DNA from: Natronorubrum halalkaliphilum
GTDB lineage: Archaea; Halobacteriota; Halobacteria; Halobacteriales; Natrialbaceae
DNA: 64,000 nt
Direction of reading: 5' to 3'
NCBI RefSeq assembly: GCF_009834785.1
Contig: NZ_WUYX01000070.1
Span: 83,622 to 147,621 of the forward strand
The translations under genes were made by a program, and so were the position numbers. This document shows, one piece after another, positions 17,500-26,906 of the stretch (position 1 is the first letter of the stretch; each line of letters opens with the position of its first letter). The notes under the pieces are model-generated. The model had not been told where the DNA came from. It searched no databases and saw only the letters and a program-made list of their open reading frames with translations.

Positions 17500-18037
17500 T
17501 CCTGGCAAAACACACGTGAACCCACTACCTTACTTTTTCGCAACGGGTCGCTTGCAGACGGATAGTCGGCGGATATCGATCGGGTGTGAGCGGTTTTGCG
17601 GGCGCTTCGCTGCGCGGTGCTGGTTGAACTGTGAGATACTGATTGAGCTACGCGGTGCTGGGTAGGAGTTGGTACACTGTCAGATGCTGTATTTCGGCAC
17701 GCAGCGGGCCGACGGACACGAAAGGGCGTGGGCGGAGTGGAGATGAAGACGAGGTGGCGGGTGCGAGCAGCTCGTTCCCGGGAAACGAGCAGGCGACGGG
17801 CCGGAGCGACGCGCAGTGCCGGTCGTGACGTGAAAAGCGCCGTAAACCGGCACTCGTATTATTGCACCACGGAATAAAAAGTCAGCGGTCGGCCGCTTCC
17901 GTTTTCATACTGTCGAACGGAACGACGTGACGATCGGTCGCTCTACTGCGGCCGTCTCCGACGGCAACGGCCGCGAATTCGCGATCGACTTCGTATTGAC
18001 TGCTGTCCGACAGTATCAGCACAGCCGTCAGTTGTCG
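17500..18037. other. Intergenic region upstream of pccA
   Basis: About 540 bp without a supportable gene. It holds a hairpin GCTCGTT-N7-AACGAGC (17770-17790), a repeated 11-mer CGCGGTGCTGG about 45 bp apart near 17612 and 17656, and a small palindrome CTGTC-C-GACAG near 18003. The pccA promoter must lie in the first part. Confidence 0.5.
17875..17897 (-). terminator. Possible hairpin plus T-run downstream of the nitrilase gene
   Basis: Reading the minus strand, GCGGCCGACCGC is followed after a few bases by TTTTTATT. It is about 140 nt after the stop of the nitrilase-family gene, so its link to that operon is uncertain. Confidence 0.3.
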
Positions 18038-18895
18038 CTACAGTCGCCGATCCCGAAGCGCCGGAAACTCCGTTCGTACCCGATCGACCGCACCGATATC
18101 GAGCTCGGACATCACCAGCGTCGGCTCGTCGCCGCTCGAGGCCAGCGTGGTCCCCCACGGATCGTAGACGGTCGATCGACCGAGCAGCGTCGCGTCCGCG
18201 TCCGGGAACTGGCCGGAGCCGTTGATCGTCGCGACGAAGCACTGATTCTCGATCGCACGGGCTCGAGAGAGCGTCTGCCAGTGTTCGATTCGGGGGTAGG
18301 GCCACGCGCTGGGGACGAGCACCAGCTCCGCGCCGGCGTCGATCAGTTGTCGGTACAGTTCCGGAAACCGCAGATCGTAGCAGGTCGTCGCGGCCACGGT
18401 TACGCCGCCGATTTCCGCCGTCTCGATGCGCTCGCCCGGGACGAGCAGCTCCGACTCGGCCGACTGGTAGCCGAAGAGGTGGTGCTTGCGGTAGACCAGT
18501 CGGCGGTCGCCGGCTGCGTCGAACAGGACGGCAGTGTTGGCGAGTCCCTCGTCGGCCGGCGTCGCGACCGACTCGGTGGCTGCCAGATCCTCGACGATAC
18601 TCCCCGCGAGGACGGCGATACCGTGCTCGGCCGCCGCGTCCCGCAGCCGACCAAGCGTCTCCCCTTCGAGGGGTTCGGCGTAGCGCCGGTAGCTGTCGAA
18701 CGCGAAATAGCCGACGGTGAACAGTTCGGGGAGAGCGACCAGATCGGCCCCGCGCTCGGCGGCTCGGGACACCGCCTCGAGCGCCCGGTCGACGTTCGCC
18801 TCGACCGCCGTCGCCTCGATTCGAAGCTGTGCGAGCGCGAGCTGTACCGCGTCGCCGGTCTCGTCAGTCGCGGTTGCGTCTTCTTGGACGGGCAT
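18038..18895 (-). CDS. Carbon-nitrogen hydrolase (nitrilase/omega-amidase superfamily)
   Basis: This 285-residue protein shows the Glu-Lys-Cys triad of the superfamily: Glu in LVALPELFTVGYF, Lys in YRKHHLFG and the nucleophilic Cys in TTCYDLRFPELYR. Length and motif order fit a single-domain amidase such as omega-amidase or an N-carbamoyl/deaminated-glutathione amidase. The exact amide substrate cannot be told. The gene begins 3 bp after the stop of the SRPBCC gene, so the two are cotranscribed. Confidence 0.88.
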   Translation of the reverse strand: MPVQEDATATDETGDAVQLALAQLRIEATAVEANVDRALEAVSRAAERGADLVALPELFTVGYFAFDSYRRYAEPLEGETLGRLRDAAAEHGIAVLAGSIVEDLAATESVATPADEGLANTAVLFDAAGDRRLVYRKHHLFGYQSAESELLVPGERIETAEIGGVTVAATTCYDLRFPELYRQLIDAGAELVLVPSAWPYPRIEHWQTLSRARAIENQCFVATINGSGQFPDADATLLGRSTVYDPWGTTLASSGDEPTLVMSELDIGAVDRVRTEFPALRDRRL

Positions 18896-18898
18896 GCG

Positions 18899-19345
18899 TC
18901 ACGTCTCCTCGGACTGGGTCCGCTGTAAATCCCGTTCGAGCGCGCGCCGGAGGTTCTCGAGTTCGCCGTCGAGGTTCCGCTTGAAGAACTTCTCGACGCC
19001 CGGCAGCTTGCCGTCGACCACGAAGTGGTTCTCGAGGCGCGCGCCGTCGTCGGTCTCGACGATCTCGTGTTCGCCGGTGACCTGCATCACCTTCGATTTC
19101 CCGACGAATTCGACGTATCTCGGCGGGTCGAGCGTGATGTCTTCGGTTTTGACGGACACCGTTCGGCGCACGAGCGGGATCGGAAGTTCGACGTGCCAGG
19201 TGACTCGTCGCCCGTCGGGATCGTCGACGGTGTACTCCTGGACGACGCTGATCGCTTCGGCTCGGTTCCCGGGATCCGAAATGAACTCCCAGACGCGTTC
19301 GGGTGACGCCGACAGCTCGAACGAGCGGTCGACCTGTACAGTCAT
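18899..19345 (-). CDS. SRPBCC (START-like) family protein
   Basis: This 148-residue protein has the polyketide-cyclase/CoxG-like layout: an N-terminal strand VQVDRSFELSASPERVWEFI, ISDPGNRAEAI, a sheet with EFVGKSKVMQVTGEHEI, and a long C-terminal helix (DGELENLRRALERDLQRTQ). Such proteins bind lipids or other hydrophobic ligands. It is the first gene of a two-gene operon with the nitrilase-family gene. No specific ligand is suggested. Confidence 0.82.
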   Translation of the reverse strand: MTVQVDRSFELSASPERVWEFISDPGNRAEAISVVQEYTVDDPDGRRVTWHVELPIPLVRRTVSVKTEDITLDPPRYVEFVGKSKVMQVTGEHEIVETDDGARLENHFVVDGKLPGVEKFFKRNLDGELENLRRALERDLQRTQSEET

Positions 19346-19430
19346 GTCTCTAACTGCGGGCGTCTGCAGTAAAAAGACCGCGGCCCGCGCTCGGAGTAAC
19401 GTCCCAATCGGCGCGTCGCGTGGCTGTCAG

Positions 19431-19655
19431 TTAGCTAACTGTAACTCTCCACGTGGTCGAGCGAGCACGGCCCCATTTTTCGATATCGACGTCGTCCGAT
19501 TTCTCTGCAAGGTGGGGGAGCCGGGCGCCGACCTGTTTCGACGAGAGTCCGATTGCGTCCGCGATGTTCTTCGCCCGGAAGTACTGTTCACCTCGGGTGG
19601 CACTCTCTCGGAGGTACGAGAGAATTCGCTGCTCTTCGTCGGAGTAGTCGGTCAT
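19431..19655 (-). CDS. Small winged-helix protein (DUF7123-like)
   Basis: This 74-residue protein is nearly all one winged-helix domain: EEQRILSYLRESATRGEQYF (helix 1), RAKNIADAIGLSSKQVGARL (helix-turn-helix) and a wing ending STTWRVTVS. It is a common haloarchaeal small DNA-binding protein; I recall the family as DUF7123 but cannot check. It stands alone, and its target is unknown. Confidence 0.78.
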   Translation of the reverse strand: MTDYSDEEQRILSYLRESATRGEQYFRAKNIADAIGLSSKQVGARLPHLAEKSDDVDIEKWGRARSTTWRVTVS

Positions 19656-19751
19656 CGTCCGTAGGTATCGATAGGGCGCCGTTGCTCTTAACTGTTAACG
19701 GAGAAATCAGCTCGAATCACGTGACGAAGTGGCGAGGACGAGTCGAATCCG

Positions 19752-19940
19752 TCACTCCCAGTAGAGGTGAATGCCGACGACCGCCAGTGCGCTGAAGATC
19801 ATCGCCGCGGCGAATCCCCAGGCAGCCGTGATATCCGGTGCGCCGGTAAACATCAACAACGCACCGATGGTCGCAACCGCGCTGAGCGCGAGCGCCAGTC
19901 CAACACCCATGTCCGTCGTCGTCTCGGATTCCGTGGCCAT
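19752..19940 (-). CDS. Small two-helix membrane protein
   Basis: This 62-residue protein has two hydrophobic helices (VGLALALSAVATIGALLMF and AAWGFAAAMIFSALAVVGIH) joined by TGAPDIT and ends in LYWE. The N-terminus ATESETTTDMG faces one side. It resembles a conserved haloarchaeal DUF family of unknown function (possibly DUF7525). The ATG at 19940 is preferred over the one at 19979, whose extra 13 residues look non-coding. Confidence 0.72.
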   Translation of the reverse strand: MATESETTTDMGVGLALALSAVATIGALLMFTGAPDITAAWGFAAAMIFSALAVVGIHLYWE

Positions 19941-20089
19941 GCTCGAGGGTTGTGGGTGTGGTCTCTTAATAGCATTCATTGTCCGTCATAACAGGGAACA
20001 CACGGGTGAGAGCGACGAAGGGAGCGAGAGCGGCCACCGGCAGTCGCTCCAGAAGAGAGAAATCCGTACGGGCCGTCGGGTCGCTGCCG

Positions 20090-20476
<387 letters not shown>

Positions 20477-22027
20477 TTAGAGCGGGATGTTTCCGTGTTT
20501 CTTGTCCGGGTTCTGCTCGCGTTTCGTCTCGAGCATCTCGAGGTCGTCGATCAGCCGCGGACGGGTTTCGGTGGGAACGATGACGTCGTCGAGGAAGCCC
20601 TTGTCCGTCGCGGTGTAGGGGTTGGCGAACTCCTCGCGGTACTCCTCGATGAGTTCGTCCCGGAGTTCGTCGGGGTTGTCGGACTCCGCGAGTTCCTGCC
20701 GGTAGAGGATGTTGACCGCTCCCTGTGGGCCCATGACGGCGATTTCGGCCGTCGGCCAGGCGTAGTTGACGTCTGCGCCGAGGTTCTTCGAGGCCATGAC
20801 GCAGTAGGCGCCGCCGTAGGCCTTCCGCGTGATGACCGTCAGGAGGGGAACGGTCGCTTCGGCGTACGCGTAGAGCAGTTTCGCACCGTGGCGGATGATC
20901 CCCCGGTGTTCCTGATCGGTCCCGGGCATGTAGCCGGGGACATCCACAAAGGTGACGATGGGGATGTTAAAGGAGTCACAGAAGCGGACGAATCGCGACC
21001 CCTTCATCGAGGCGTCGACGGTGAGCGTTCCGGCGTTGACTCGCGGCTGGTTCGCAACGAGACCGACCGACCGGCCGTCCAGACGGCCGAAGCCGACGAC
21101 GATGTTCTGTGCGAAGTTGTCCGCGACCTCGAAGAACGAGCCCTCGTCGACGACGCTATCGATGACGTCGGTCATGTCGTAGGGTTTCTGCGGACTCGGC
21201 GGGACGATGCTCTTGAGTTCCTCGTCGCGGCGGTCCCGATCGTCCCATGGCTCGACTCGGGGCGGGTCCTCGACGTTGTTCTGGGGGAGATAGGAGAGGA
21301 GCCGCTTGATGTCGTCGAGGGCCTGTTCTTCGCTCTCGCAGGCAAACTGAGCGACCCCCGTTTTGTTGGCGTGGGTCATCGCGCCGCCCAGTTCCTCGTG
21401 GGTGACCTCCTCGCCGGTGACGGTCTTGGTGACGCCGGGACCGGTGATGTACATGTGGCTCGTGTCTTTCACCATGAAGATGAAGTCGGTGATCGACGGC
21501 GAGTAGACGGCACCGCCAGCACAGGGGCCCATGATCCCCGAAATCTGCGGGATGACGCCGCTCGCTTCCTGATTTCGACGGAAGATTTCGGTAAAGCCGG
21601 CGAGGCTCTTGACCCCTTCCTGAATGCGAGCGCCGGCGGAGTCGTTGAGTCCGACGACGGGGGCTCCGACCTCCATCGCCATATCCATGACTTTACAAAT
21701 TTTTTCGGCGAAGACCTCGCCGAGCGAACCGCCGAAGACAGTGAAGTCGTGGGCGAAGACGAAGACGGTGCGGCCGTTGACCTCCCCGTAACCCGTCACG
21801 ACGCCGTCGCCGGGAACCTTCTTCTCTTCCATCCCGAACTGGCTCGTCTGGTGGGTCCGAAGCTGATCGAATTCGGTGAACGTCCCCTCGTCGAGGAAGT
21901 AATCGATCCGCTCGCGGGCGGTCATCTTCCCCTTGTCGTGTTGCTTCTCGATTCGCTCCTCGCCCCCGCCGAGGCGAGCCTCCTCGCGTCGCTGCTCGAG
22001 TTCGTCTATCCGGTCTTCCATTGTCAT
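20477..22027 (-). CDS. pccB: Acyl-CoA carboxylase, carboxyltransferase subunit
   Basis: This 516-residue protein is a complete carboxyltransferase beta subunit with two crotonase-like halves. Seen are KMTARERIDYFLDEGTF, the acyl-CoA site around GGSLGEVFAEKICKV and NDSAGARIQEGVKSLAG, the oxyanion-type GIMGPCAGGAVYSP in the N-half, and RKAYGGAYCVMASK and AEIAVMGPQGAVNI in the C-half. It transfers the carboxyl group from biotin on PccA to propionyl-CoA. It leads the pccB-pccX operon. Two ATGs (22027, 22021) are both possible. Confidence 0.96.
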   Translation of the reverse strand: MTMEDRIDELEQRREEARLGGGEERIEKQHDKGKMTARERIDYFLDEGTFTEFDQLRTHQTSQFGMEEKKVPGDGVVTGYGEVNGRTVFVFAHDFTVFGGSLGEVFAEKICKVMDMAMEVGAPVVGLNDSAGARIQEGVKSLAGFTEIFRRNQEASGVIPQISGIMGPCAGGAVYSPSITDFIFMVKDTSHMYITGPGVTKTVTGEEVTHEELGGAMTHANKTGVAQFACESEEQALDDIKRLLSYLPQNNVEDPPRVEPWDDRDRRDEELKSIVPPSPQKPYDMTDVIDSVVDEGSFFEVADNFAQNIVVGFGRLDGRSVGLVANQPRVNAGTLTVDASMKGSRFVRFCDSFNIPIVTFVDVPGYMPGTDQEHRGIIRHGAKLLYAYAEATVPLLTVITRKAYGGAYCVMASKNLGADVNYAWPTAEIAVMGPQGAVNILYRQELAESDNPDELRDELIEEYREEFANPYTATDKGFLDDVIVPTETRPRLIDDLEMLETKREQNPDKKHGNIPL

Positions 22028-22305
22028 GATCGATCGCTCCAGATAGCGTTCATTGGGCGGAGAAACGATGACGCAAATGAAAAACGTTCTGCAATTCGAG
22101 CCGGCACGTGGATTTCGACTCTCCCGGTCGTGATCGAGTCGTTAACAGTCATTCGATCGTATATTCGTGCCTGCCGATATATAGTACAGTAACGGCGTAA
22201 TTTCTACCGTACGGCGATACTCAACGATCGTCTCCCGAGAGAGATGGTCGTCCGCAGAATCACCTTTTCAACAGCCATTATTTATCGGGTTACTCACATA
22301 AATCC

Positions 22306-22313
22306 TTTATACT
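22306..22313 (+). promoter_or_regulatory. TATA box of the substrate-binding protein gene
   Basis: TTTATACT is centred about 25 nt before the ATG at 22334. It predicts a leaderless or nearly leaderless transcript. The surrounding 22200-22330 is AT-rich. Confidence 0.6.
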
Positions 22314-22333
22314 GATACTCACTACTGAGTAGT

Positions 22334-23572
22334 ATGGTGCGTACTGTTAACAGGAGGCAGGTAGTTGCTGGGATTGGTGCAACGGGAACACTCTCTCTTG
22401 CAGGGTGTCTGGACGCGCTTGGTGCAGGAGACAACGGCGAAGACGCCGACGCGAGAATCGGCGTTCTTCAGCCCGAATCCGGAGACCTCGGCGACCTGGG
22501 GACGCCGATCGCGGACGGTGCCGAACTCCCGACCATCCAACTCGAGAACGAGGGCGTCGATTTCAGTATCGACCTCCGACGGGAGGATACCGAAACGACT
22601 CCGGACGTCGGTGTAAATCGGGCCGAAGCGCTGCTCGATGCCGGTTATCCGGCAGTTACCGGTGCAGCGGCGTCCGACGTGACGATCACCTGCGCGGAGG
22701 ACGTCTGGATCCCGAACGAGGTCGTCGCGATTTCGCCGGCGAGTACCTCTCCCGATATCACCGACATGGACGGAAACTGGCTGCTGCGGACGGCCCCGAG
22801 TGACGCCTGGCAGGGCGACGCGATGGCCGAGATCGCCGTCGAGCAGGAAGGCGCCGAAGAGATCGCCACGTTGTACCTGAACAACGACTACGGACAGGGG
22901 CTCAACGACGAATTCGTCGCCGGCTGTGAGGACCGCGGTGCCGAAGTCCTCGAGGAGGTGCCGTTCGAACCCGAGCAACCCTCCTACGACTCCGAACTCG
23001 AGAGCACGATCGGCGAGGAGCCGGACCTGCTGATGGTCGTCGGCTACCCGGAAAGCGGTCAGGTTATCTTCCGGGATTTCTACTCCGACTTCGACGACGG
23101 AACGACGATCCTCGTGCCCGACGGCCTCATCGACCCGTCCCTGCCCGGGCAGGTCGATAACCCGATGGAGAACGTGATGGGAACCGCCCCATCCGCCCGC
23201 GGGCCGGGAAGAGACGCATTCACCGATATGTACGAAGACGAGTTCGGTCGCGAGCCCGGCGTGTTCAACGGCCAGGCGTACGACGCGACCGCCGTGCTCA
23301 TCCTCGCGACGCTGGCCGGCGGTGAAATCGACGGAGCGACGATTTCCGAGCACGTCCGCGAGGTCGCCAACCCTGGCGGCGAAGAGATCGGGCCGAGCAA
23401 CCTCGACGAGGGACTCGAGATGGCGGCAAACGGCGACGAAATTCAATACCTCGGTGCCTCCGGATCCGTCGATTTCGACGATAACGGAGACCAGGTTGCC
23501 GTTACCTACGACATCGGTCGCTACCACGAGGACGGCTACGACGTCGAAGATACGATCGAGTACGAGTCCTGA
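22334..23572 (+). CDS. ABC transporter substrate-binding lipoprotein, branched-chain amino-acid (Leu/Ile/Val) type
   Basis: This 412-residue protein begins with a signal containing NRRQVVAGIG (a Tat-like Arg-Arg) and a lipobox LAGC at residues about 19-22, so it is anchored outside the membrane. The mature part is a type I periplasmic binding fold: RIGVLQPESGDLGDLGTPIA at its start, the ligand pocket around ITCAEDVWIPNEVVAISPAS, and hinge segments through residue 400. It is expressed away from four minus-strand transporter genes with which it should work. Substrate could be amino acids or amides. Confidence 0.9.
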   Translation: MVRTVNRRQVVAGIGATGTLSLAGCLDALGAGDNGEDADARIGVLQPESGDLGDLGTPIADGAELPTIQLENEGVDFSIDLRREDTETTPDVGVNRAEALLDAGYPAVTGAAASDVTITCAEDVWIPNEVVAISPASTSPDITDMDGNWLLRTAPSDAWQGDAMAEIAVEQEGAEEIATLYLNNDYGQGLNDEFVAGCEDRGAEVLEEVPFEPEQPSYDSELESTIGEEPDLLMVVGYPESGQVIFRDFYSDFDDGTTILVPDGLIDPSLPGQVDNPMENVMGTAPSARGPGRDAFTDMYEDEFGREPGVFNGQAYDATAVLILATLAGGEIDGATISEHVREVANPGGEEIGPSNLDEGLEMAANGDEIQYLGASGSVDFDDNGDQVAVTYDIGRYHEDGYDVEDTIEYES

Positions 23573-23888
23573 AACGGCTCTCGGACGACGGACACGGGCG
23601 GCGAACCGCCAACCGCCAACGACAAACACCGACCCATTTTTTGGCGACCCGTCGCACAGCCCCGGCTCCCGAGTACGGAGACCAGTTACCGGGCCACGAA
23701 ACCGGCGGGCTAGCGACGATTGCTACGGTCAACAGGCAGAGCAGGCCGAGTGCCTCGGGCCTTGACCCCGAGGCGGTTCACTGTACGCATTATTGGACAC
23801 GACCGCTCGAGGCGCGTCACTCGAGCGGGGAGAGAGGCCGCGAAAAGACCGATATCGTCCACCGCCCCGATTCCCGACCGACGCGATC
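23573..23888. other. Intergenic region between convergent livJ- and livF-type genes
   Basis: 316 bp between convergent stop codons. A T-run (CCCATTTTTTGG, about 23634-23645) is a candidate archaeal terminator for the plus-strand gene. No frame with protein-family features was seen. Confidence 0.5.
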
Positions 23889-24593
23889 TCAGCCGCCTAG
23901 GAAGTCCTGACGGACCTGCTCGTCCGCGAGCAACGCGTCGCCCTCGTCGACGTATCTGTTCTGCCCCTGGACCAGCACGTAACCCCGGCTGCACCGCCGA
24001 AGTGCCTCTTTCGCGTTCTGCTCGACCAGCAGAATACTGGTCCCGGCCTCGTTGATCTGGTCGATCCGATCGAACATGTCATCGACGAGGTCCGGAGCAA
24101 GCCCGGCGCTCGGTTCGTCGAGTAACAGGAGATCCGGATCGAGCATCAGCGCTCGCCCCATGGCGAGCATCTGTTGTTGGCCTCCGCTCAGGTCCCCGGC
24201 GGTCTGACCGCGCCGCTCGTCGAGGATCGGGAACCGGTTGAAGATCCGGTCGAGACGGTCCTGTGGGACCTCGTCCAGAATGTACGCTCCCATCTCGAGG
24301 TTTTCCATGACCGACATCGACGGGAAGATGTTGCCGTTCTGCGGGACGTAGCCGATGCCGGTCGTGATGATGTCTTCCGGGCGGTAGCCGCTGATCTCCT
24401 CGTCCGAGAACGTAATCGAGCCGCCCATGTGAGTCGTCAGGCCGAAGATCGATTTCATCACCGTCGACTTGCCCGCCCCGTTGGGACCGACAATCGTCAC
24501 GTACTCGCCGGCGTCGACCGCCAGGTCGACGTTCTCGACGATCTGGAGGTCGCCGTAGCCGGCGTCGAGCCCGTCGACATCGAGCAGCGCCAT
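23889..24593 (-). CDS. livF: Branched-chain amino-acid-type ABC transporter ATP-binding protein (LivF-like)
   Basis: This 234-residue ATPase has Walker A GPNGAGKS (about 37-44), Q-loop region GIGYVPQNGNIFPSM, signature LSGGQQQMLAMGRAL and Walker B LLLLDEPSAGLAP. Length and the NIFPSMSVMENLEMGA stretch fit LivF. Its ATG overlaps the stop of the livG-type gene by one base (TGATG). It is the last gene of the operon livH-livM-livG-livF. Confidence 0.95.
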   Translation of the reverse strand: MALLDVDGLDAGYGDLQIVENVDLAVDAGEYVTIVGPNGAGKSTVMKSIFGLTTHMGGSITFSDEEISGYRPEDIITTGIGYVPQNGNIFPSMSVMENLEMGAYILDEVPQDRLDRIFNRFPILDERRGQTAGDLSGGQQQMLAMGRALMLDPDLLLLDEPSAGLAPDLVDDMFDRIDQINEAGTSILLVEQNAKEALRRCSRGYVLVQGQNRYVDEGDALLADEQVRQDFLGG

Positions 24594-25444
24594 CAGATTT
24601 CACCTCCAAGGTAGGCCTCGATAACCTGTTCGTTGTCCTTGATCTCCGCCGGTGTCCCCTCGTCGAGGACGGCACCCTGATGCATGACGATGACGCGTTC
24701 GCAGTTGTTCATAATAACGTCCATATCGTGCTCGACGATGAGGAAGGTGTACCCCTGTTCGCGCAGTTCGTGGATGTGTTCCAGCAACTTGTGTTCCAGC
24801 GTCGGATTGACGCCGGCCATCGGCTCGTCGAGCATGAGCATCTCCGGCTCCGTCTGGAGCGCCCGAGCGAGTTCGAGCAGCTTCCGCTGGCCCCCGGAGA
24901 GGTTCTCGGCGTACTCTTCGGCCAGGTGGTCGATCTCGAAGAACTCGAGCATCTCCCAGGCTTGTTCGCGGAGTTGCTCTTCCTGTTCGACCATCTCGCC
25001 GCGGAAGTGCGGGAGCACCGATCGCCACAGCGACTCGCCGATCTGGTTTTTCGGCGCGAGCATCATGTTCTCGAGGACGGTCATCTCGGGCAGTTCGCGG
25101 GCGATCTGGAACGTCCGGACCAGTCCGCGGTTGGCGATCTGGTGGGGTTGCTGGCCGGTGATCTCGTCGCCGTCGAAAACGACCCGGCCTTCGTTGGGCG
25201 TGTGAACGCCCGTTATGCAGTTGAACGTCGTCGACTTACCGGCTCCGTTCGGACCGATCAACCCGGTGATCGATCCCCGTTCGACGCTAAAGCTTGCGCC
25301 GTCAACCGCGACGATACCGCCGAAGCGTTTCTCCAGATTCTCGACGGCCAGTATCGGAGAGTCGACGGCGTGACTCGCTGTTTCCGTGTCGTTTTCGGAG
25401 TCTTCGGACGCTACCTCGGTGACGTCCGTTTCAACGTCACTCAT
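24593..25444 (-). CDS. livG: Branched-chain amino-acid-type ABC transporter ATP-binding protein (LivG-like)
   Basis: This 283-residue ATPase has Walker A GPNGAGKST, the signature LSGGQRKLLELARAL and Walker B MLMLDEPMAGVNP. An acidic 35-residue N-terminal extension precedes the ABC domain (VENLEKRFGGIVAVDGASFS). The ATG at 25444 overlaps the end of the livM-type gene by 8 bp, and MSDVETDV is a plausible N-terminus; upstream in-frame sequence is not homologous. Confidence 0.95.
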   Translation of the reverse strand: MSDVETDVTEVASEDSENDTETASHAVDSPILAVENLEKRFGGIVAVDGASFSVERGSITGLIGPNGAGKSTTFNCITGVHTPNEGRVVFDGDEITGQQPHQIANRGLVRTFQIARELPEMTVLENMMLAPKNQIGESLWRSVLPHFRGEMVEQEEQLREQAWEMLEFFEIDHLAEEYAENLSGGQRKLLELARALQTEPEMLMLDEPMAGVNPTLEHKLLEHIHELREQGYTFLIVEHDMDVIMNNCERVIVMHQGAVLDEGTPAEIKDNEQVIEAYLGGEI

Positions 25445-26906
25445 GGTCCTTGCCTCCGTTCTCCGCGGTCGTTGTATCTGGATCGTTCGTTTCCATCTGA
25501 CTGTCGTTGTCGTCTCCAGTGTTCGATTGGCGATCGTCTGCAGCGGCTGCGTCGGTGTCTCCGCCGACAGCCGGTCGCCCTCCGTCGGCGACCGCACCTC
25601 GCCGAGTCAGGTCGACTCCCGCCGAAATCTCCTTCCGGTGGCCGAGTAGGCCGTCGGGGCGCTTGATCATGATCACGATGAGCACGACGCCGAGGAGGAT
25701 GTACCTGACCTCGTCGGCTTGCTGGTACAGTACGTACCCGATCATCGCCGTCGGATCGCCGCCGCCGAGTTCCGCGAACGCGCCGTAGGCGGTTCGCGGG
25801 AAGTCGGTGCCGAGGTTTTCCCGAACGATCGTTCGGACGAATCGCGGCCCCTCGAAGATGAAGGCGGCGAACGCGAAGCCGCCGATGACGCTGCCAGTGT
25901 TCGATCCCGACCCGCCGACGATCAGCGCCACGAAGACGTAGAACGTGATCAGCGGCATGAAGCTGTCCGGGCTGATGTGGGTTCGACTCCCCATCCAGAG
26001 CGTGCCGACAAGTCCCATCAGCGCACAGCCGACCGCGAACGCCACGATCTTCGCCCGGTCGGTCCGCTTGCCCAGCGATTTGGCGGCGAGTTCGTCGTCC
26101 CGAATGGCCTTCAACACGCGACCAAACGGCGAGTAGGCGATCCGCGTCAGGAGAATGTAGAACGCGATAACGAACAGGATCAGGACGCCGGTGTACATCC
26201 CGCGCATGAGCACCGATGATGCGATGCCGATGGCCGCACCGATCTCGAGGAAGACATTACCGACGTCCCCGATAACCGGTTGGTCGAACAGCCACGGGAT
26301 GACGCTGTCGACGGGCGTCGCCCTGATACCCTGACCGCCGCCGGTGCCGTACTCGGTGTCGCCGATCCGCCGCAAGCTCCTCGACTGGACCGACAGCCTG
26401 ACGATTTCGGAGAACCCGAGCGTAACGATCGCGAAGTAGTCGGCCCGCACCCGCAACGTCGGGATCACGAGAACGAGGCCGGCGATGCCGGCGGCGATCA
26501 TCCCGAGGATGATTCCTACCGGAATCGGCAAGCCGAACCCGGCCGGCGAACCGTCCGGCGAGGCGATCGCGATAGACATCGTGTAGGCGCCGATCGCCAT
26601 GAAGCCGGCAACGCCGATGTTGAACATGCCGGTGTACCCCCAGTGGAGGTTGAGCGCGAGCGCACCGAGCGCAAAGAGCGCGGCCCAGAACGTGATCGAC
26701 TGGAGCGTCCCGACCGTCGAGTTGATTCCGGCACCGGAAAGGATGCCTACGACGAAGAAGCCGACGTACGTCGCGAGAACGATCTTCGCGATCAGGAGGA
26801 GGTCCTCCCGCCACTTCGGTCGGATCATCGCGGACGAATCGTCCGCGCTATCGGGTCCGTCCGTCGTTTCCGTCTCGGGATCGCCGTCAGGATCGGTTTC
26901 GCTCAT
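25437..26906 (-). CDS. livM: Branched-chain amino-acid-type ABC transporter permease (LivM-like)
   Basis: This 489-residue permease has about 10 hydrophobic segments with the family motifs ALNLHWGYTGMFNIGVAGFM and SPFGRVLKAIRDDELAAKSL (coupling loop contacting the ATPases), and VALIVGGSGSNTGSVIGGFA near the end. Unusual for LivM are long polar ends: an acidic N-terminus (about 1-28) and a C-terminal tail of about 80 residues rich in Asp, Asn and Thr. The ATG overlaps the livH stop (ATGA). Confidence 0.94.
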   Translation of the reverse strand: MSETDPDGDPETETTDGPDSADDSSAMIRPKWREDLLLIAKIVLATYVGFFVVGILSGAGINSTVGTLQSITFWAALFALGALALNLHWGYTGMFNIGVAGFMAIGAYTMSIAIASPDGSPAGFGLPIPVGIILGMIAAGIAGLVLVIPTLRVRADYFAIVTLGFSEIVRLSVQSRSLRRIGDTEYGTGGGQGIRATPVDSVIPWLFDQPVIGDVGNVFLEIGAAIGIASSVLMRGMYTGVLILFVIAFYILLTRIAYSPFGRVLKAIRDDELAAKSLGKRTDRAKIVAFAVGCALMGLVGTLWMGSRTHISPDSFMPLITFYVFVALIVGGSGSNTGSVIGGFAFAAFIFEGPRFVRTIVRENLGTDFPRTAYGAFAELGGGDPTAMIGYVLYQQADEVRYILLGVVLIVIMIKRPDGLLGHRKEISAGVDLTRRGAVADGGRPAVGGDTDAAAADDRQSNTGDDNDSQMETNDPDTTTAENGGKDHE